Shown here: positions 16,067-24,672 of the stretch, piece after piece
Layout of the letters: each line of letters opens with the position of its first letter
Position numbering within the stretch: the stretch's first letter is position 1
From: Paracoccaceae bacterium
Lineage (GTDB): Bacteria; Pseudomonadota; Alphaproteobacteria; Rhodobacterales; Rhodobacteraceae
Direction: 5' to 3'
Assembly: GCA_016938875.1 (NCBI GenBank)
Contig: JAFGTV010000008.1
Coordinates: 1-64,000 of the forward strand
DNA length: 64,000 nucleotides
The notes under the pieces: generated by a model
Database searches by the model: none
Seen by the model: only the letters and a program-made list of their open reading frames with translations
What the model was told of the DNA's origin: nothing
Translations under genes and position numbers: made by a program

Positions 16067-17434
16067 TCAGGCCCTTTCAAAGCCCCGGGCGACCTCGTAG
16101 TCGGTCACCTTGCGGTCAAAATCTTCCTGCTCCCAGCGGGCGGCGTGAACGTAGTGGTCGATCACCGCGTCCCCCATCGCCGCGCGCAGCATGGTCGAGC
16201 CGTCCAGCGCATCGGCGGCCTCGCGCAGGTTGGCGGGGATGGCGCGCGCGTCCTGGGCGGCATAGGCGTCGCCGGTAAATTCCGGTTCCAGGTCCAGCTT
16301 TTGTTCGATCCCGGCGATCCCGGCGGCGATCTGCGCGGCCAGCGCCAGATAGGGGTTCAGGTCCGACCCGCCAATGCGGCATTCCACCCGCACGGCCTTG
16401 GTCCCCGGCGCGCAGACACGGTAGCCCGCGGTGCGGTTGTCGGTGGACCAGATCGCCCGGGTCGGCGCAAAGGTGCCCTTGGCAAAGCGTTTGTAGCTGT
16501 TGACATAGGGCGCCAGGAAATAGGTCACATCGCTGGAATAGCTCAAAAGCCCGGCCATGTAGTGGCGCATCAGGTCGGACATGCCGTTGGGCGCATCGGC
16601 GTCGTAAAACGCGGGCGCGCCATCCTTGGTCCACAGCGATTGGTGGATGTGGCTGGAGGATCCGGCGGCCTCGTGGTGCCATTTCGCCATGAAGGTGATC
16701 GCGCGACCCTGAAGGAACGCGATCTCCTTGACTGCGTTTTTGACCAGCACATGGGTGTCGGCCATGTCCAGCGCGTCCGAGTAATGCACGTTGACCTCGG
16801 CCTGGCCCGCGTCGGCCTCGCCCTTGGTGTTCTCGACCTTGACGCCCGCGCCGGTCAACCCGGTGCGGATCGCGCGCATCAGACCCTCTTCCTTGGTGGT
16901 CTGGAAGATGTGGTAGTCCTCGTTATAGGGGCTGATCACCGACATGTCGCGATAGCCCATATCGCGCAGCTCATCAAAGGTTTCGCGAAAGACGAAAAAC
17001 TCCAGCTCGGTCGCCGCGGCAGAGCTCAGCCCCAGCGCCTCCAGCCGGTCGATCTGGCGCTTGAGGATGGTGCGCGGCGCGTGGGGGATCAACTGGTGGT
17101 CGTGGTGATCCACCAGGTCACCCAGCACCAGCGCGGTCCCCTCCAGCCAGGGGATCAGCCGCAGCGTGGCCAGATCGGGGCGCATGGTATAGTCGCCATA
17201 GCCCTTGGACCAACTGGTGGCGGCATAGCCCTCGACGGTGTTCATCTCCATGTCGGTGGCCAGCAGGTAGTTGCAGCAATGGGTTTCCGCATGGGCGCTT
17301 TCGACGAAATATTCCGCCTGAAACCGCTTGCCCATCAGCCGCCCCTGCATGTCGGGGATCGCGGCGATGACGGTGTCGATACGGCCATCCGCGACCATCG
17401 CTTTGAGCGCGTCGAAGGAAAGATTGCCGGGCAT
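16067..17434 (-). CDS. Glutamine-synthetase-like gamma-glutamyl ligase (PuuA/GlnA-like)
   Basis: 455-residue member of the glutamine synthetase superfamily, probably joining glutamate to an amine with ATP. Metal and ATP motifs are ATELEFFVF, the histidine motif GSSSHIHQSLW and the arginine-loop region DNRTAGYR. It lacks the C-terminal adenylylation-tyrosine region of housekeeping GlnA, and its neighbours are catabolic genes, so a role in making glutamine is unlikely. Known relatives make gamma-glutamylputrescine (PuuA), gamma-glutamylisopropylamide (IpuC) or gamma-glutamylethanolamide (GlnA4). The substrate here is not known. It is the first gene of the enzyme run after the TRAP genes. Confidence 0.88.
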   Translation of the reverse strand: MPGNLSFDALKAMVADGRIDTVIAAIPDMQGRLMGKRFQAEYFVESAHAETHCCNYLLATDMEMNTVEGYAATSWSKGYGDYTMRPDLATLRLIPWLEGTALVLGDLVDHHDHQLIPHAPRTILKRQIDRLEALGLSSAAATELEFFVFRETFDELRDMGYRDMSVISPYNEDYHIFQTTKEEGLMRAIRTGLTGAGVKVENTKGEADAGQAEVNVHYSDALDMADTHVLVKNAVKEIAFLQGRAITFMAKWHHEAAGSSSHIHQSLWTKDGAPAFYDADAPNGMSDLMRHYMAGLLSYSSDVTYFLAPYVNSYKRFAKGTFAPTRAIWSTDNRTAGYRVCAPGTKAVRVECRIGGSDLNPYLALAAQIAAGIAGIEQKLDLEPEFTGDAYAAQDARAIPANLREAADALDGSTMLRAAMGDAVIDHYVHAARWEQEDFDRKVTDYEVARGFERA

Positions 17435-17460
17435 GGGGGCCTCTTGGAATTCGGATCAGG

Positions 17461-17489
17461 AAAAGGGGGCGCCCGGCACGGGGCGCCCC
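17461..17489 (-). terminator. Terminator/attenuator hairpin between dctP-type and GS-type genes
   Basis: On the minus strand GGGGCGCCC (17489-17481) and GGGCGCCCC (17474-17466) form a perfect 9-bp stem with a 6-nt loop, followed by CTTTT. It lies after the TRAP binding-protein gene and before the GS-like gene in the direction of transcription. It may terminate part of the transcript or stabilise the upstream mRNA, giving more binding protein than enzymes. Confidence 0.6.
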
Positions 17490-17508
17490 GGTGGCAGCGG
17501 TTGGGCCC

Positions 17509-18543
17509 TTAGCCGTAGCGGTAGGGGCGACCGGCCTTTTGCATGTCGGCGTTATACTTCTTGAAGATCTCGACGACCTTGGTCTTGGTCTCGGACTCGG
17601 CGGCGATCTCATCCCAGAAGGTATGCGCCGCGGCCTCGACCTGGTCCCATTCCGCGTCGGGAATAGAGGTCAGCTGCATCTTGGTGCCATCCACGCGCAG
17701 CGACGCCTCGCCGCCCCAATACCACCACTGGCGGTAGTAATGCGACTGCTCCATGCAGACCTTCAGCAGTTCCTGAAGCCGCTCTGGCACCTCGTTCCAA
17801 CGGTCCTGGTTGGCAAAGAAGTGGCCGATCCAGGCGCCCGAGATGTTGTTGGTCAGGAAATAGTTGGTCACGTCGGCCCACCCCACGGTGTAGTCCTCGG
17901 TGATGCCCGACCAGGCGATGCCGTCCAACTCGCCGGTCTGCATCGCGACCTCGACATCCTCCCACGGCAAGGTCACGGGCACGACGCCGAACTGCGACAT
18001 GAACCGGCCCGCGGTGGGGAAGGTAAAGACCCGCTTGCCCTTGAGATCGGCCAGGCTGGTGATCGGATCCTTGGTGGCGAAATGGCACGGATCCCAGGAA
18101 CCCGCGCTGATATGCTTGACCCCGACCTTGGCGTATTCCTCGCCCCAGATCTCGTTCAGGCCGTATTGGTTGAACAGCACCGGCACATCCAGCGAATAGC
18201 GGCTGGCAAAGGGGAAATAGCCGCCGAACACCGTCACCTCGGTGGGCGAGGCCATGGAATCGTCATCCGACTGGACCGCGTCGATGGTGCCCGCCTGCAT
18301 CGCGCGGAAAAGCTCGCCCGTGGGGACCAGCTGATCGGCGAAATAAAGCTCGATCTCCATCTCGTCGCCGGCGATCTTGTTGAAACTGTCGATCGCGGGT
18401 TTGACCACATGCTCGGCCAGGGCGGCGCCGGCATAGGTCTGCAACCGCCAGCGGATCTTGGACTGGGCCAGCGCGGGGGCGGCCAGGCCGGCGGCAGCGG
18501 CCCCCACCGAGGCGGTGGTCAGGAACTTGCGTCTGGTGGTCAT
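17509..18543 (-). CDS. TRAP transporter substrate-binding protein (DctP family)
   Basis: 344-residue periplasmic solute receptor of a tripartite ATP-independent transporter. A twin-arginine-type signal (TTRRKFLTTASVGAAAAG, cleavage after APALA) suggests export by Tat. The mature part contains conserved DctP segments such as LKGKRVFTFPTAGRF and the arginine expected to bind a carboxylate. The second ATG (18543) is chosen because AAGGAG lies 8 bp before it but only 2 bp before the first. Receptors of this type usually bind a carboxylate or a small organic acid. Its partners are encoded directly upstream in the same run. Confidence 0.9.
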   Translation of the reverse strand: MTTRRKFLTTASVGAAAAGLAAPALAQSKIRWRLQTYAGAALAEHVVKPAIDSFNKIAGDEMEIELYFADQLVPTGELFRAMQAGTIDAVQSDDDSMASPTEVTVFGGYFPFASRYSLDVPVLFNQYGLNEIWGEEYAKVGVKHISAGSWDPCHFATKDPITSLADLKGKRVFTFPTAGRFMSQFGVVPVTLPWEDVEVAMQTGELDGIAWSGITEDYTVGWADVTNYFLTNNISGAWIGHFFANQDRWNEVPERLQELLKVCMEQSHYYRQWWYWGGEASLRVDGTKMQLTSIPDAEWDQVEAAAHTFWDEIAAESETKTKVVEIFKKYNADMQKAGRPYRYG

Positions 18544-18609
18544 CGTCATCACTCCTTGTTGGCGGGGCATCGGCGCCCCTGGTTCGCGGCCCTCTTTGGG
18601 GGGCTCTGG

Positions 18610-19932
18610 TTATTTCCCGTATACCGTTTCGGGCAGCCACAGCGCGATCTGCGGGAACGCCATGACGATTGCCAGCGCGCAAATCATCACCAGCACGAAC
18701 GGCAGGATAGAGCCATAGATATCGCGCAGCGTGATTTCCTTGGGCGCCATCGCCTTCATCAGGAAAAGGTTATAGCCAAAGGGCGGCGTCATATAGGCGA
18801 TCTGCGTGGTGATCGTGTAAAGCACCCCGTACCACACCAGGTCGAACCCCAGCGCCTTGACCAGCGGCACGTAAAGCGGCGCCACGATCACCAGCATCGC
18901 GGTATCGTCCAGAAAGGTGCCCATCAGCAGGAAACTGACCTGCATCAGGATCAGGATCATCCACGGGTCCAGGCCCAGCTGTTCGGTGAACAGGTTGTCG
19001 ATCGCGCGCACCGCCCCCAACCCGTCGAACACCGCGCCAAAGCCCATGGCGGCCAGGATGATCCACATGAACATGCACGAAATCGCCAAGGTCTGGCGCA
19101 CCGAGGTTTCGAACACCGCGCGCGTCATCCGCCCCTTGAGCACCGCCGCGACAAAGGCCGTCAGCGCCCCGATGGCCGAGCTTTCGACCAGCGAGGTCCA
19201 GCCGTTGATGAACGGCACCATCATCGAGGCAAAGATCACGATGGGCAGCACCCCTGCCCCCAGCAGCCGCAGCTTTTCGCCCATCGGCACGTTGCGTTCC
19301 TCTGGCGGCAGCACCGGGCCCAGGGCGGGGTTTATCCGGCAGCGGATATAGATATAGACGATGAACATCGCCGCCATCAGCAGCCCCGGAAACACCCCCG
19401 CCAGCCACAGCTGGCCGACCGGCTGCCGCGCGATCATCGCATAAAGCACCAGCACCACCGAGGGTGGCACCAGGATACCCAGGCTTGATCCCGCCTGGAT
19501 CACCCCCGTGACCATCTTCTTGTCATAGCCCCGGCGCAGCAATTCTGGCAGCGCGATGGTCGCCCCGATCGCCATGCCCGCCACGCTCAGCCCGTTCATC
19601 GCCGAGATCAGCACCATCAGCCCGATCGTGCCGATCGCCAAGCCGCCCGATACCGGCCCCATCCAGACGTGGAACATCTTGTACAAATCGTCCGCGATCT
19701 TGGATTCCGACAGCACGTAGCCCATGAAAATGAACATCGGCAGCGTCAGCAGCGGATACCATTTCATCAGCTTCATCGCCGCCGAGAACGGGATCACCGA
19801 CCCTCCCGTTCCCCACAACGCCAGGGCCGCCACCGCCGCCACGGCGCCGATCGCGCCGAATACCCGCTGACCGGTCATCAGCATCAGCATCATCGAGGCG
19901 AACATCAAAAGGGCGATCATCTCGTAGGACAT
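18610..19932 (-). CDS. TRAP transporter large permease (DctM family)
   Basis: 440-residue polytopic permease with about 12-13 membrane segments, the sodium-driven translocating subunit of the TRAP system. It begins MSYEMIALLMFASMMLMLMTGQR, and the GSSLGILVPPSVVLVLYAMI segment is a clear family feature. Its start lies 1 bp after the stop of the small permease gene. With DctQ and DctP it forms one transporter for the substrate of the downstream enzymes. Confidence 0.92.
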   Translation of the reverse strand: MSYEMIALLMFASMMLMLMTGQRVFGAIGAVAAVAALALWGTGGSVIPFSAAMKLMKWYPLLTLPMFIFMGYVLSESKIADDLYKMFHVWMGPVSGGLAIGTIGLMVLISAMNGLSVAGMAIGATIALPELLRRGYDKKMVTGVIQAGSSLGILVPPSVVLVLYAMIARQPVGQLWLAGVFPGLLMAAMFIVYIYIRCRINPALGPVLPPEERNVPMGEKLRLLGAGVLPIVIFASMMVPFINGWTSLVESSAIGALTAFVAAVLKGRMTRAVFETSVRQTLAISCMFMWIILAAMGFGAVFDGLGAVRAIDNLFTEQLGLDPWMILILMQVSFLLMGTFLDDTAMLVIVAPLYVPLVKALGFDLVWYGVLYTITTQIAYMTPPFGYNLFLMKAMAPKEITLRDIYGSILPFVLVMICALAIVMAFPQIALWLPETVYGK

Positions 19933-19933
19933 G

Positions 19934-20440
19934 TCAGAGATCGATCCCCTTGATATGTGCGATGTCCTTGAACAGTTCAGAGATCGTCTGAAGCAGCATC
20001 AGCAGAATGCCCAGGCACATGATGGTTTTGATCGGCCACAGCACCGGGCGCCAGGCGGTCGGGCTGCGCTCGTTGTATTGCAGCGCATAAAGCAGGCTGT
20101 CGATCCCGCCATAGAGCAACACGCCCAGAAAGAAGATCAGGAAGAGCGCGGTAAACACATCCACCCAGGCCCGTTCGGTGATCGACCAGCGGCCATAGAA
20201 CAAATCCATCCGCACGTTCGATCCCAGCTGGATCGAATAGGGTCCACCCATGATGTAATAGGCCACCAGCGCAAACTGCGCCATTTCCAGCGTCCACATC
20301 GAGGGCAGGAAAAACGTCTTGGAAATCGAGGACCACAGCAAGATCCCCATCATCACGAAGATCCCGTACATGATCACCCGGCCGATGTAATAGTTCACAC
20401 CGTCCACGATGCGCACATAGCCACGCATGAAGCCGCTCAT
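19934..20440 (-). CDS. TRAP transporter small permease (DctQ family)
   Basis: 168-residue protein with four predicted membrane helices, matching DctQ subunits that pair with the large permease. Hydrophobic stretches near 20-40, 55-75, 92-115 and 132-155 are visible. Its start overlaps the end of the N-formylglutamate-amidohydrolase-like gene by 4 bp (ATGA), and it abuts the large permease gene, so all are coupled. Confidence 0.88.
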   Translation of the reverse strand: MSGFMRGYVRIVDGVNYYIGRVIMYGIFVMMGILLWSSISKTFFLPSMWTLEMAQFALVAYYIMGGPYSIQLGSNVRMDLFYGRWSITERAWVDVFTALFLIFFLGVLLYGGIDSLLYALQYNERSPTAWRPVLWPIKTIMCLGILLMLLQTISELFKDIAHIKGIDL

Positions 20441-21207
20441 GCCGATCCCCCCTGCCCCAGGTCCTCCAGCGCCGCGCGCACCAGCCCGGCCAGCATCACC
20501 CCCATTCGGGTCTGCGCGGCCTGGTCCGCGATCAGGTCGTTGCGGATTTCCAGCATCACGTTGGCGCGCCCGTTTTCGACCCCGTGCAGGCGCAGTGTAT
20601 GGGTGACCCCATGGGCGGGTCCATAGGGTTCGTTGCGCGCCACCAGATGGTCGGTATGCGCCCCGGCGCGGGCCAGCATCGCATCGGCCAGCCGGGTGTC
20701 GTCATCATGCAGGATGCCGATCTCGACCGCGCGCGGCACGCCGTGCCAGCGCGGCGTGAAACTGTGGACCGTGACCAGAACGGGCGGTGTGTCGCGCCCC
20801 GCCAGCGTGGCGCTCACGGCCGCGTGGAACGGCGCGTAACAGCGTTGGCCCCGGGCCGCGCGTTCGGCCGCACTCAGCCCCGCGTTGCCGGGCACGGCGA
20901 TCTCTTCGGTGCGCGCCGGCATGGCGTCAGGGGCGGCCTCGGGGCGGTTGCAGTCATGCACCAGCCGGCTTTGCGTGGCGGCCACCAAGGGCGCGTCGAG
21001 GGCCGCCCCCATCGCGCGCGCCACCCCCAGCGCGCCGGGATCCCAGGCCGCGTGGCTGGCCACGTCACCAAGCGCCAGGCCCAGATCCGCCAGCCCCGCC
21101 GGGATCGCGTTCGAGGCATGCTCGCACACCAGAACCACGGCCCCACGACCGGCGGCATTTTCCACCAGCGGAACGTGCAGCGGCAGATCGGGTGCGTGCG
21201 CGGACAT
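20437..21207 (-). CDS. N-formylglutamate amidohydrolase-family hydrolase
   Basis: 256-residue zinc-dependent amidohydrolase of the FGase (HutG) family. Conserved elements include VLVCEHASNAIP near the N-terminus (metal ligand region), HDCNRP and the VTVHSFTP histidine motif. Family members cut N-formylglutamate to formate and glutamate. Here no histidine-degradation genes are near. The gene leads the TRAP/GS/ALDH/ADH run, so it may instead release glutamate from a glutamyl or acylated intermediate. That substrate change is an inference. It is the first gene after the divergent promoter region. Confidence 0.85.
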   Translation of the reverse strand: MSAHAPDLPLHVPLVENAAGRGAVVLVCEHASNAIPAGLADLGLALGDVASHAAWDPGALGVARAMGAALDAPLVAATQSRLVHDCNRPEAAPDAMPARTEEIAVPGNAGLSAAERAARGQRCYAPFHAAVSATLAGRDTPPVLVTVHSFTPRWHGVPRAVEIGILHDDDTRLADAMLARAGAHTDHLVARNEPYGPAHGVTHTLRLHGVENGRANVMLEIRNDLIADQAAQTRMGVMLAGLVRAALEDLGQGGSA

Positions 21208-21268
21208 CCAGGCCTCCTGAGATCGTGGACAGGTTTCTTCACCCCCGTGCCGGCTGTCAATTGCATTC

Positions 21269-21286
21269 CTGAAAAATTCTCTTCAG
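21269..21286. promoter_or_regulatory. Candidate RpiR operator in the divergent control region
   Basis: CTGAA (21269-21273) and TTCAG (21282-21286) are inverted around 8 bp in the 122-bp region between the catabolic run and the RpiR gene. GAA/TTC half-sites are common for RpiR-family regulators. A promoter for the regulator may be TTCAGC (21282-21287), 17 bp, TATATT (21305-21310), so the palindrome would touch its -35. Confidence 0.4.
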
Positions 21287-21329
21287 CCAGTCACAAGCTG
21301 TCGCTATATTGGGCAAAGGAGGGTCCGCC

Positions 21330-22202
21330 TTGCCCGAAAACGCCCAGACCATCGCAGATCGCCTGCAAGCGCGGCTGGATACGCTGACCCGCGCCGAGCG
21401 CCAGTTGGCCCATTCGATTCTGGAAAACTATCCGGTTTCGGGGCTGGGCTCGATCACCCAGGTCGCCCAGAACGCCGATGTCTCGACCCCCACCGTGGCG
21501 CGCATGGTGCAAAAACTGGGGTTCAAGGGCTTTCCCGACTTCCAGGGTGCCCTGCGCACCGAGCTGGAGGCCAAGATTTCGGGCCCCATCGCGCGGCGCG
21601 AAACCTGGGCGGGCAACGCGCCGGGGGAACATATCCTCAACCGCTTTACCGAGGCGGTGATCGGCAATATCCGGCAATCGCTGTCCCAGATCGACCCCGC
21701 CCAGTTCGACGCGGTCTGCGATCTGCTGGCCGATCCCGACCGGCGGGTGCATGTGGTCGGCGGGCGGATCACCAAGGCGCTGGCCGATTACCTGTTCTTG
21801 CACCTGCAAATGGTGCGTCCGGGGATCGTGCAGATGCAGGGCCAGCCCAACGCCTGGCCGCATTACCTGCTGGACCTGGCGCCAGGGGATGTCCTGGTGA
21901 TCTTTGACGTGCGCCGGTATGAGAACGCCACGCTGAAACTGGCCGAGATGGCCGCCGAAAAGGGCGCCGAGATCGTGCTTTTCACCGATCAGTGGCGCTC
22001 GCCCGTGCACCGGGTCGCGCGGCATTGCCTGACCAGCCGGATCGTTGTGCCCTCGGCCTGGGACAGTTCGGTGACCACGCTGTTGCTGGTGGAAACGGTG
22101 ATCGCGGCGGTGCAGGAACGCCGCTGGCCCGACACCCGCGCCCGGATGGAGGCCTTGGACGAGATGTTCACCACCACCCGCTTCTTTCGCAAGTTCACCT
22201 GA
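21330..22202 (+). CDS. MurR/RpiR-family transcriptional regulator
   Basis: 290-residue regulator with an N-terminal RpiR helix-turn-helix (about 1-77; LGSITQVAQNADVSTPTVAR is the DNA-reading part) and a C-terminal SIS domain (about 120-250) of the sugar-phosphate-binding fold. The start is a TTG at 21330 placed 6-7 bp after GGAGGG; another TTG at 21309 lies before that site and is less likely. Divergent from the TRAP/GS/ALDH/ADH/FGase run, it is the likely local regulator, probably sensing a pathway intermediate. Confidence 0.9.
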   Translation: MPENAQTIADRLQARLDTLTRAERQLAHSILENYPVSGLGSITQVAQNADVSTPTVARMVQKLGFKGFPDFQGALRTELEAKISGPIARRETWAGNAPGEHILNRFTEAVIGNIRQSLSQIDPAQFDAVCDLLADPDRRVHVVGGRITKALADYLFLHLQMVRPGIVQMQGQPNAWPHYLLDLAPGDVLVIFDVRRYENATLKLAEMAAEKGAEIVLFTDQWRSPVHRVARHCLTSRIVVPSAWDSSVTTLLLVETVIAAVQERRWPDTRARMEALDEMFTTTRFFRKFT

Positions 22203-22207
22203 GCGCG

Positions 22208-22915
22208 CTAGCCGCGAAACCCCATCGCCACGACGAATTTCTCGGAACTGTCCGACCGGCTGGCCGGCGGCTTGACGTTGGCGACCTTCTCGAACCGCTG
22301 TTTCAGCAGCTTTTGCAGCGCCCCCTCGGCCCCCCCGGCCAAGACCTTGGCCACAAACGCGCCCCCCTCTTCCAGCACGTCAAAGGCCAGCTCGGCCGCC
22401 GCCTCACACAGCGAAATGATGCGCAAATGGTCGGTCTGCTTGTGCCCCGAACTGGCCGCGGCCATGTCCGACATCACCACGTCGGCGCGCCCGCCCAGCC
22501 ACGCCTTTACCTTTTCGTCCGCGCCATCCTCCAGGAAATCCAGCTGGTGGATCTCGGCGCCCGCGATCGGTTCCACCTCTTGCAGATCGACCCCCAGAAC
22601 CGTGCCGCGCGGCTTGCCGGGCTTTTCGCCCAGGGCATTCACCCGGCGCACCGCCACCTGGCACCAGCCGCCCGGCGCACAGCCCAGATCGACCACCCGC
22701 GCGCCGGGGCGCAGGAAATGGAACCGGTCGTCCAACTCCAGGATCTTGAAGGCCGCGCGGCCGCGATACCCCTCGGCCTTGGCGCGCTTGACATAAGGGT
22801 CGTTCAGCTGCCGCTCCAGCCACAGTGTCGAGGACAGCCGCCGCCCGCGCGCCGACTTGACCTTGACCCGCAGGTCGCGCTGTCCGCGCCCGCTCGATCC
22901 CTTTTTCTCTACCAT
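22208..22915 (-). CDS. rlmE: 23S rRNA (uridine-2'-O)-methyltransferase RlmE (FtsJ/RrmJ)
   Basis: 235-residue FtsJ-family enzyme that methylates the ribose 2'-O of U2552 in the ribosomal A-loop. The SAM-binding motif is [11 protein letters not shown] (74-84). The catalytic K-D-K-E tetrad is Lys57, Asp150, Lys190 and Glu225. The basic N-terminus (1-28) probably binds RNA. The start [11 protein letters not shown] is chosen; the upstream in-frame part falls in intergenic repeat-like sequence. It runs head to tail after the Ppx/GppA gene, 97 bp away. Confidence 0.93.
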   Translation of the reverse strand: MVEKKGSSGRGQRDLRVKVKSARGRRLSSTLWLERQLNDPYVKRAKAEGYRGRAAFKILELDDRFHFLRPGARVVDLGCAPGGWCQVAVRRVNALGEKPGKPRGTVLGVDLQEVEPIAGAEIHQLDFLEDGADEKVKAWLGGRADVVMSDMAAASSGHKQTDHLRIISLCEAAAELAFDVLEEGGAFVAKVLAGGAEGALQKLLKQRFEKVANVKPPASRSDSSEKFVVAMGFRG

Positions 22916-22940
22916 GCCCCTCGCCGCGCCCCGGGCGCGC

Positions 22941-22974
22941 CCCTTTGCTTGTTCCAGGTCAAAATACCCGATCC
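22941..22974. repeat. Possible degenerate copy of a dispersed intergenic element
   Basis: CCCCTTTGC... then TTCCAGGTCAAAATACCCG resembles the 36-bp element found at 36295 and 42227 (CCCCTTCTTCTGGTCAAAA...). It sits between two genes like the others. The match is loose and may be chance. Confidence 0.3.
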
Positions 22975-23012
22975 TTCCTGTGCCACCGCGCGCGCCACCG
23001 GGCAAGGCCGGA

Positions 23013-24125
23013 TCAGAACGGCCCGTCCTCCAGCACCCCGTCGGCCGACATCTGCGCGTATAGCAACCCCTCGCGCAGACCGCGGTCGGCCACCGACATC
23101 CGGTCGGTCGGCCAGATCCGCATCAGCGCCTGCAAGATCGCCGCCCCCGACATGATCAACGCATGCCGATCGCGCCCGATGCGCGGGTCAGAACGCCGCC
23201 CCACCGGCCCCAGCGACAGGTAATCGCGGATCACCCGGTCGATCTGCGCCGAGGTCATGCGCAACCCGTCCACCTTGGTACGGTCATAGCGGCGCAGTCC
23301 CAGATGGCTGGCCGCCACCGTGGTCACCGTCCCCGAGGTGCCGATGATCTGGAACCCCTCGGTGGCCTGCACCTCGCTATAGGGCGAGAAATCGGCCAGG
23401 TTCTCTTCGAAAAACCAGCTCATCAGGGCAAAGCGCGCGCTGTCATCCTCGACATCGTCGAACTGCTCTTTCAGCGTGGCCACCCCCAGCGGGACGGAAA
23501 TCCAGTCCACCACCCGGGCCGCCGGGAACGGGCTGTCCTTGGGGTGGAACCCCGCGTGCAGCCGCATGATCGCACGTGGCCGTTCGGCGCGCGGCACCGC
23601 GGTCAGGTCGATCCACACCAGTTCGGTCGAGCCGCCACCGATATCGACCACCAACAACTGCTCGGTCTTGGTCGAGACCAGCGGCGCACAGGACACCACC
23701 GCCAGGCGGGCCTCTTCCTCGGGTTGGATGATTTCCAGGCTCAGCCCGGTTTCGCGGCGCACCAGCGAGATGAAGTCGCGCGCATTGACCGCGCGCCGGC
23801 AGGCCTCGGTCGCGACCAGCCGCATATGCGAGACCGAATGCTTGTCCAGCTTGCTGCGGCAGATCCGCAGCGCCTGCACCGTGCGCGAGATCGAGGCACG
23901 GCTCAACCGGCCGGACGCCTCCAGCCCGGTGCCCAGCTGCACCGATTTCGAAAAACTGTCCACCACATGGAACTGGCTGCCCTTGGGTTGGGCAATCAGC
24001 ATGCGGCAACTGTTCGTGCCCAGATCCAGCGCCGCATAAAGCGAGGCCGGGTCCGGTGGATTTGGCGCGGGGGTTGCAACCGCTTTGGGGAACGCGCCCG
24101 CACCAGTGGGACGCCTGGGCGCCAT
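23013..24125 (-). CDS. Ppx/GppA-family exopolyphosphatase/guanosine pentaphosphatase
   Basis: 370-residue ASKHA-fold phosphatase that removes terminal phosphate from polyphosphate and/or converts pppGpp to ppGpp. The phosphate-binding loops are clear: [13 protein letters not shown] (32-44) and [12 protein letters not shown] in the middle. [11 protein letters not shown] completes the adenosine-type motif. It lacks the long C-terminal HD domain of E. coli Ppx (513 residues), as do the short alphaproteobacterial forms. The start at 24125 is supported by GGAGG 8 bp upstream. It precedes rlmE on the same strand. Confidence 0.88.
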   Translation of the reverse strand: MAPRRPTGAGAFPKAVATPAPNPPDPASLYAALDLGTNSCRMLIAQPKGSQFHVVDSFSKSVQLGTGLEASGRLSRASISRTVQALRICRSKLDKHSVSHMRLVATEACRRAVNARDFISLVRRETGLSLEIIQPEEEARLAVVSCAPLVSTKTEQLLVVDIGGGSTELVWIDLTAVPRAERPRAIMRLHAGFHPKDSPFPAARVVDWISVPLGVATLKEQFDDVEDDSARFALMSWFFEENLADFSPYSEVQATEGFQIIGTSGTVTTVAASHLGLRRYDRTKVDGLRMTSAQIDRVIRDYLSLGPVGRRSDPRIGRDRHALIMSGAAILQALMRIWPTDRMSVADRGLREGLLYAQMSADGVLEDGPF

Positions 24126-24328
24126 CGGATCGCCCTCCAGATCGAGTTGTCGCAACGGTAGCGGCCCGCGCGCCCCCGCGCAATGGCGCAGATGCATGGG
24201 GCCGCGTCCGGGCTCATGGTCATGATGAATATTTTTCCGATGCCGCGCGCTGGCGCCGCCCCGCGCCCTGCCCTAGACCATGGCAGGGTCGCAACGCGCG
24301 CCCATCGTGTCGAAAATCGCCCGCCCTG

Positions 24329-24341
24329 CGGCATGATGCCG
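24329..24341. promoter_or_regulatory. Palindrome upstream of the C1/corrinoid operon
   Basis: CGGCAT-G-ATGCCG is a perfect 13-bp inverted repeat that ends 34 bp before the start codon at 24376. It is a candidate operator. The rest of the 250-bp gap holds only a CCCTGCC/GGCAGGG hairpin (about 24270-24292) and AT-rich TGAATATTTTTCC near 24226. No cobalamin riboswitch was recognised. Confidence 0.35.
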
Positions 24342-24375
24342 GATTACAAGCAGGATAACACCGAAAGGGAATCAC

Positions 24376-24672
24376 ATGCCCGACCTGACCATCGTCTATT
24401 GGCGCGACATCCCCGCCCAGGTCATCGTGGGCAAGGGCCGGCGCGCGGAAAAGCGGATCCTGCCCGAACGGTTCGAACAGGCCATCGACCGCTGTGCCAT
24501 GGCCGTGGGCGCGCGCGACAGCGACGCCTACCTCGCCGAATGGCGCCGCAGCGACCCCGTCACGCTGGAGGGCGATCCAGCCGCCCTGGCCAGCGCCGAG
24601 GCCGCCCGCATCGAGGCCACCTATGACGACGCCCGGCTCAAGACGCTGATTGCGGCGGCCGGATGGGACTAG
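24376..24672 (+). CDS. Small 'virulence factor' family protein of the C1 operon
   Basis: 98-residue protein resembling the small CvfC-like 'virulence factor' family. Despite the name it is found beside folate/corrinoid genes in Alphaproteobacteria. It starts MPDLTIVYWRDIPAQVIVGKG and is mostly helical after residue 35, with no signal peptide or membrane segment. Its last 10 bp overlap the methylenetetrahydrofolate-reductase-like gene, so the products are probably translated together. The biochemical role is unknown; a chaperone or subunit role for the C1 enzymes is conceivable. Confidence 0.75.
   Translation: MPDLTIVYWRDIPAQVIVGKGRRAEKRILPERFEQAIDRCAMAVGARDSDAYLAEWRRSDPVTLEGDPAALASAEAARIEATYDDARLKTLIAAAGWD

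Noticed and set aside
20437-21207. Histidine utilisation (hut) cluster because of the HutG-like gene
   Set aside because: No hutH, hutU, hutI or hutF homologue is present in the window, and the gene is coupled to TRAP genes instead.
24126-24375. Cobalamin riboswitch upstream of the corrinoid operon
   Set aside because: GAAAGGGAATCAC near 24361 recalls part of the motif, but the conserved GCCACTG box and the remaining stems are missing.
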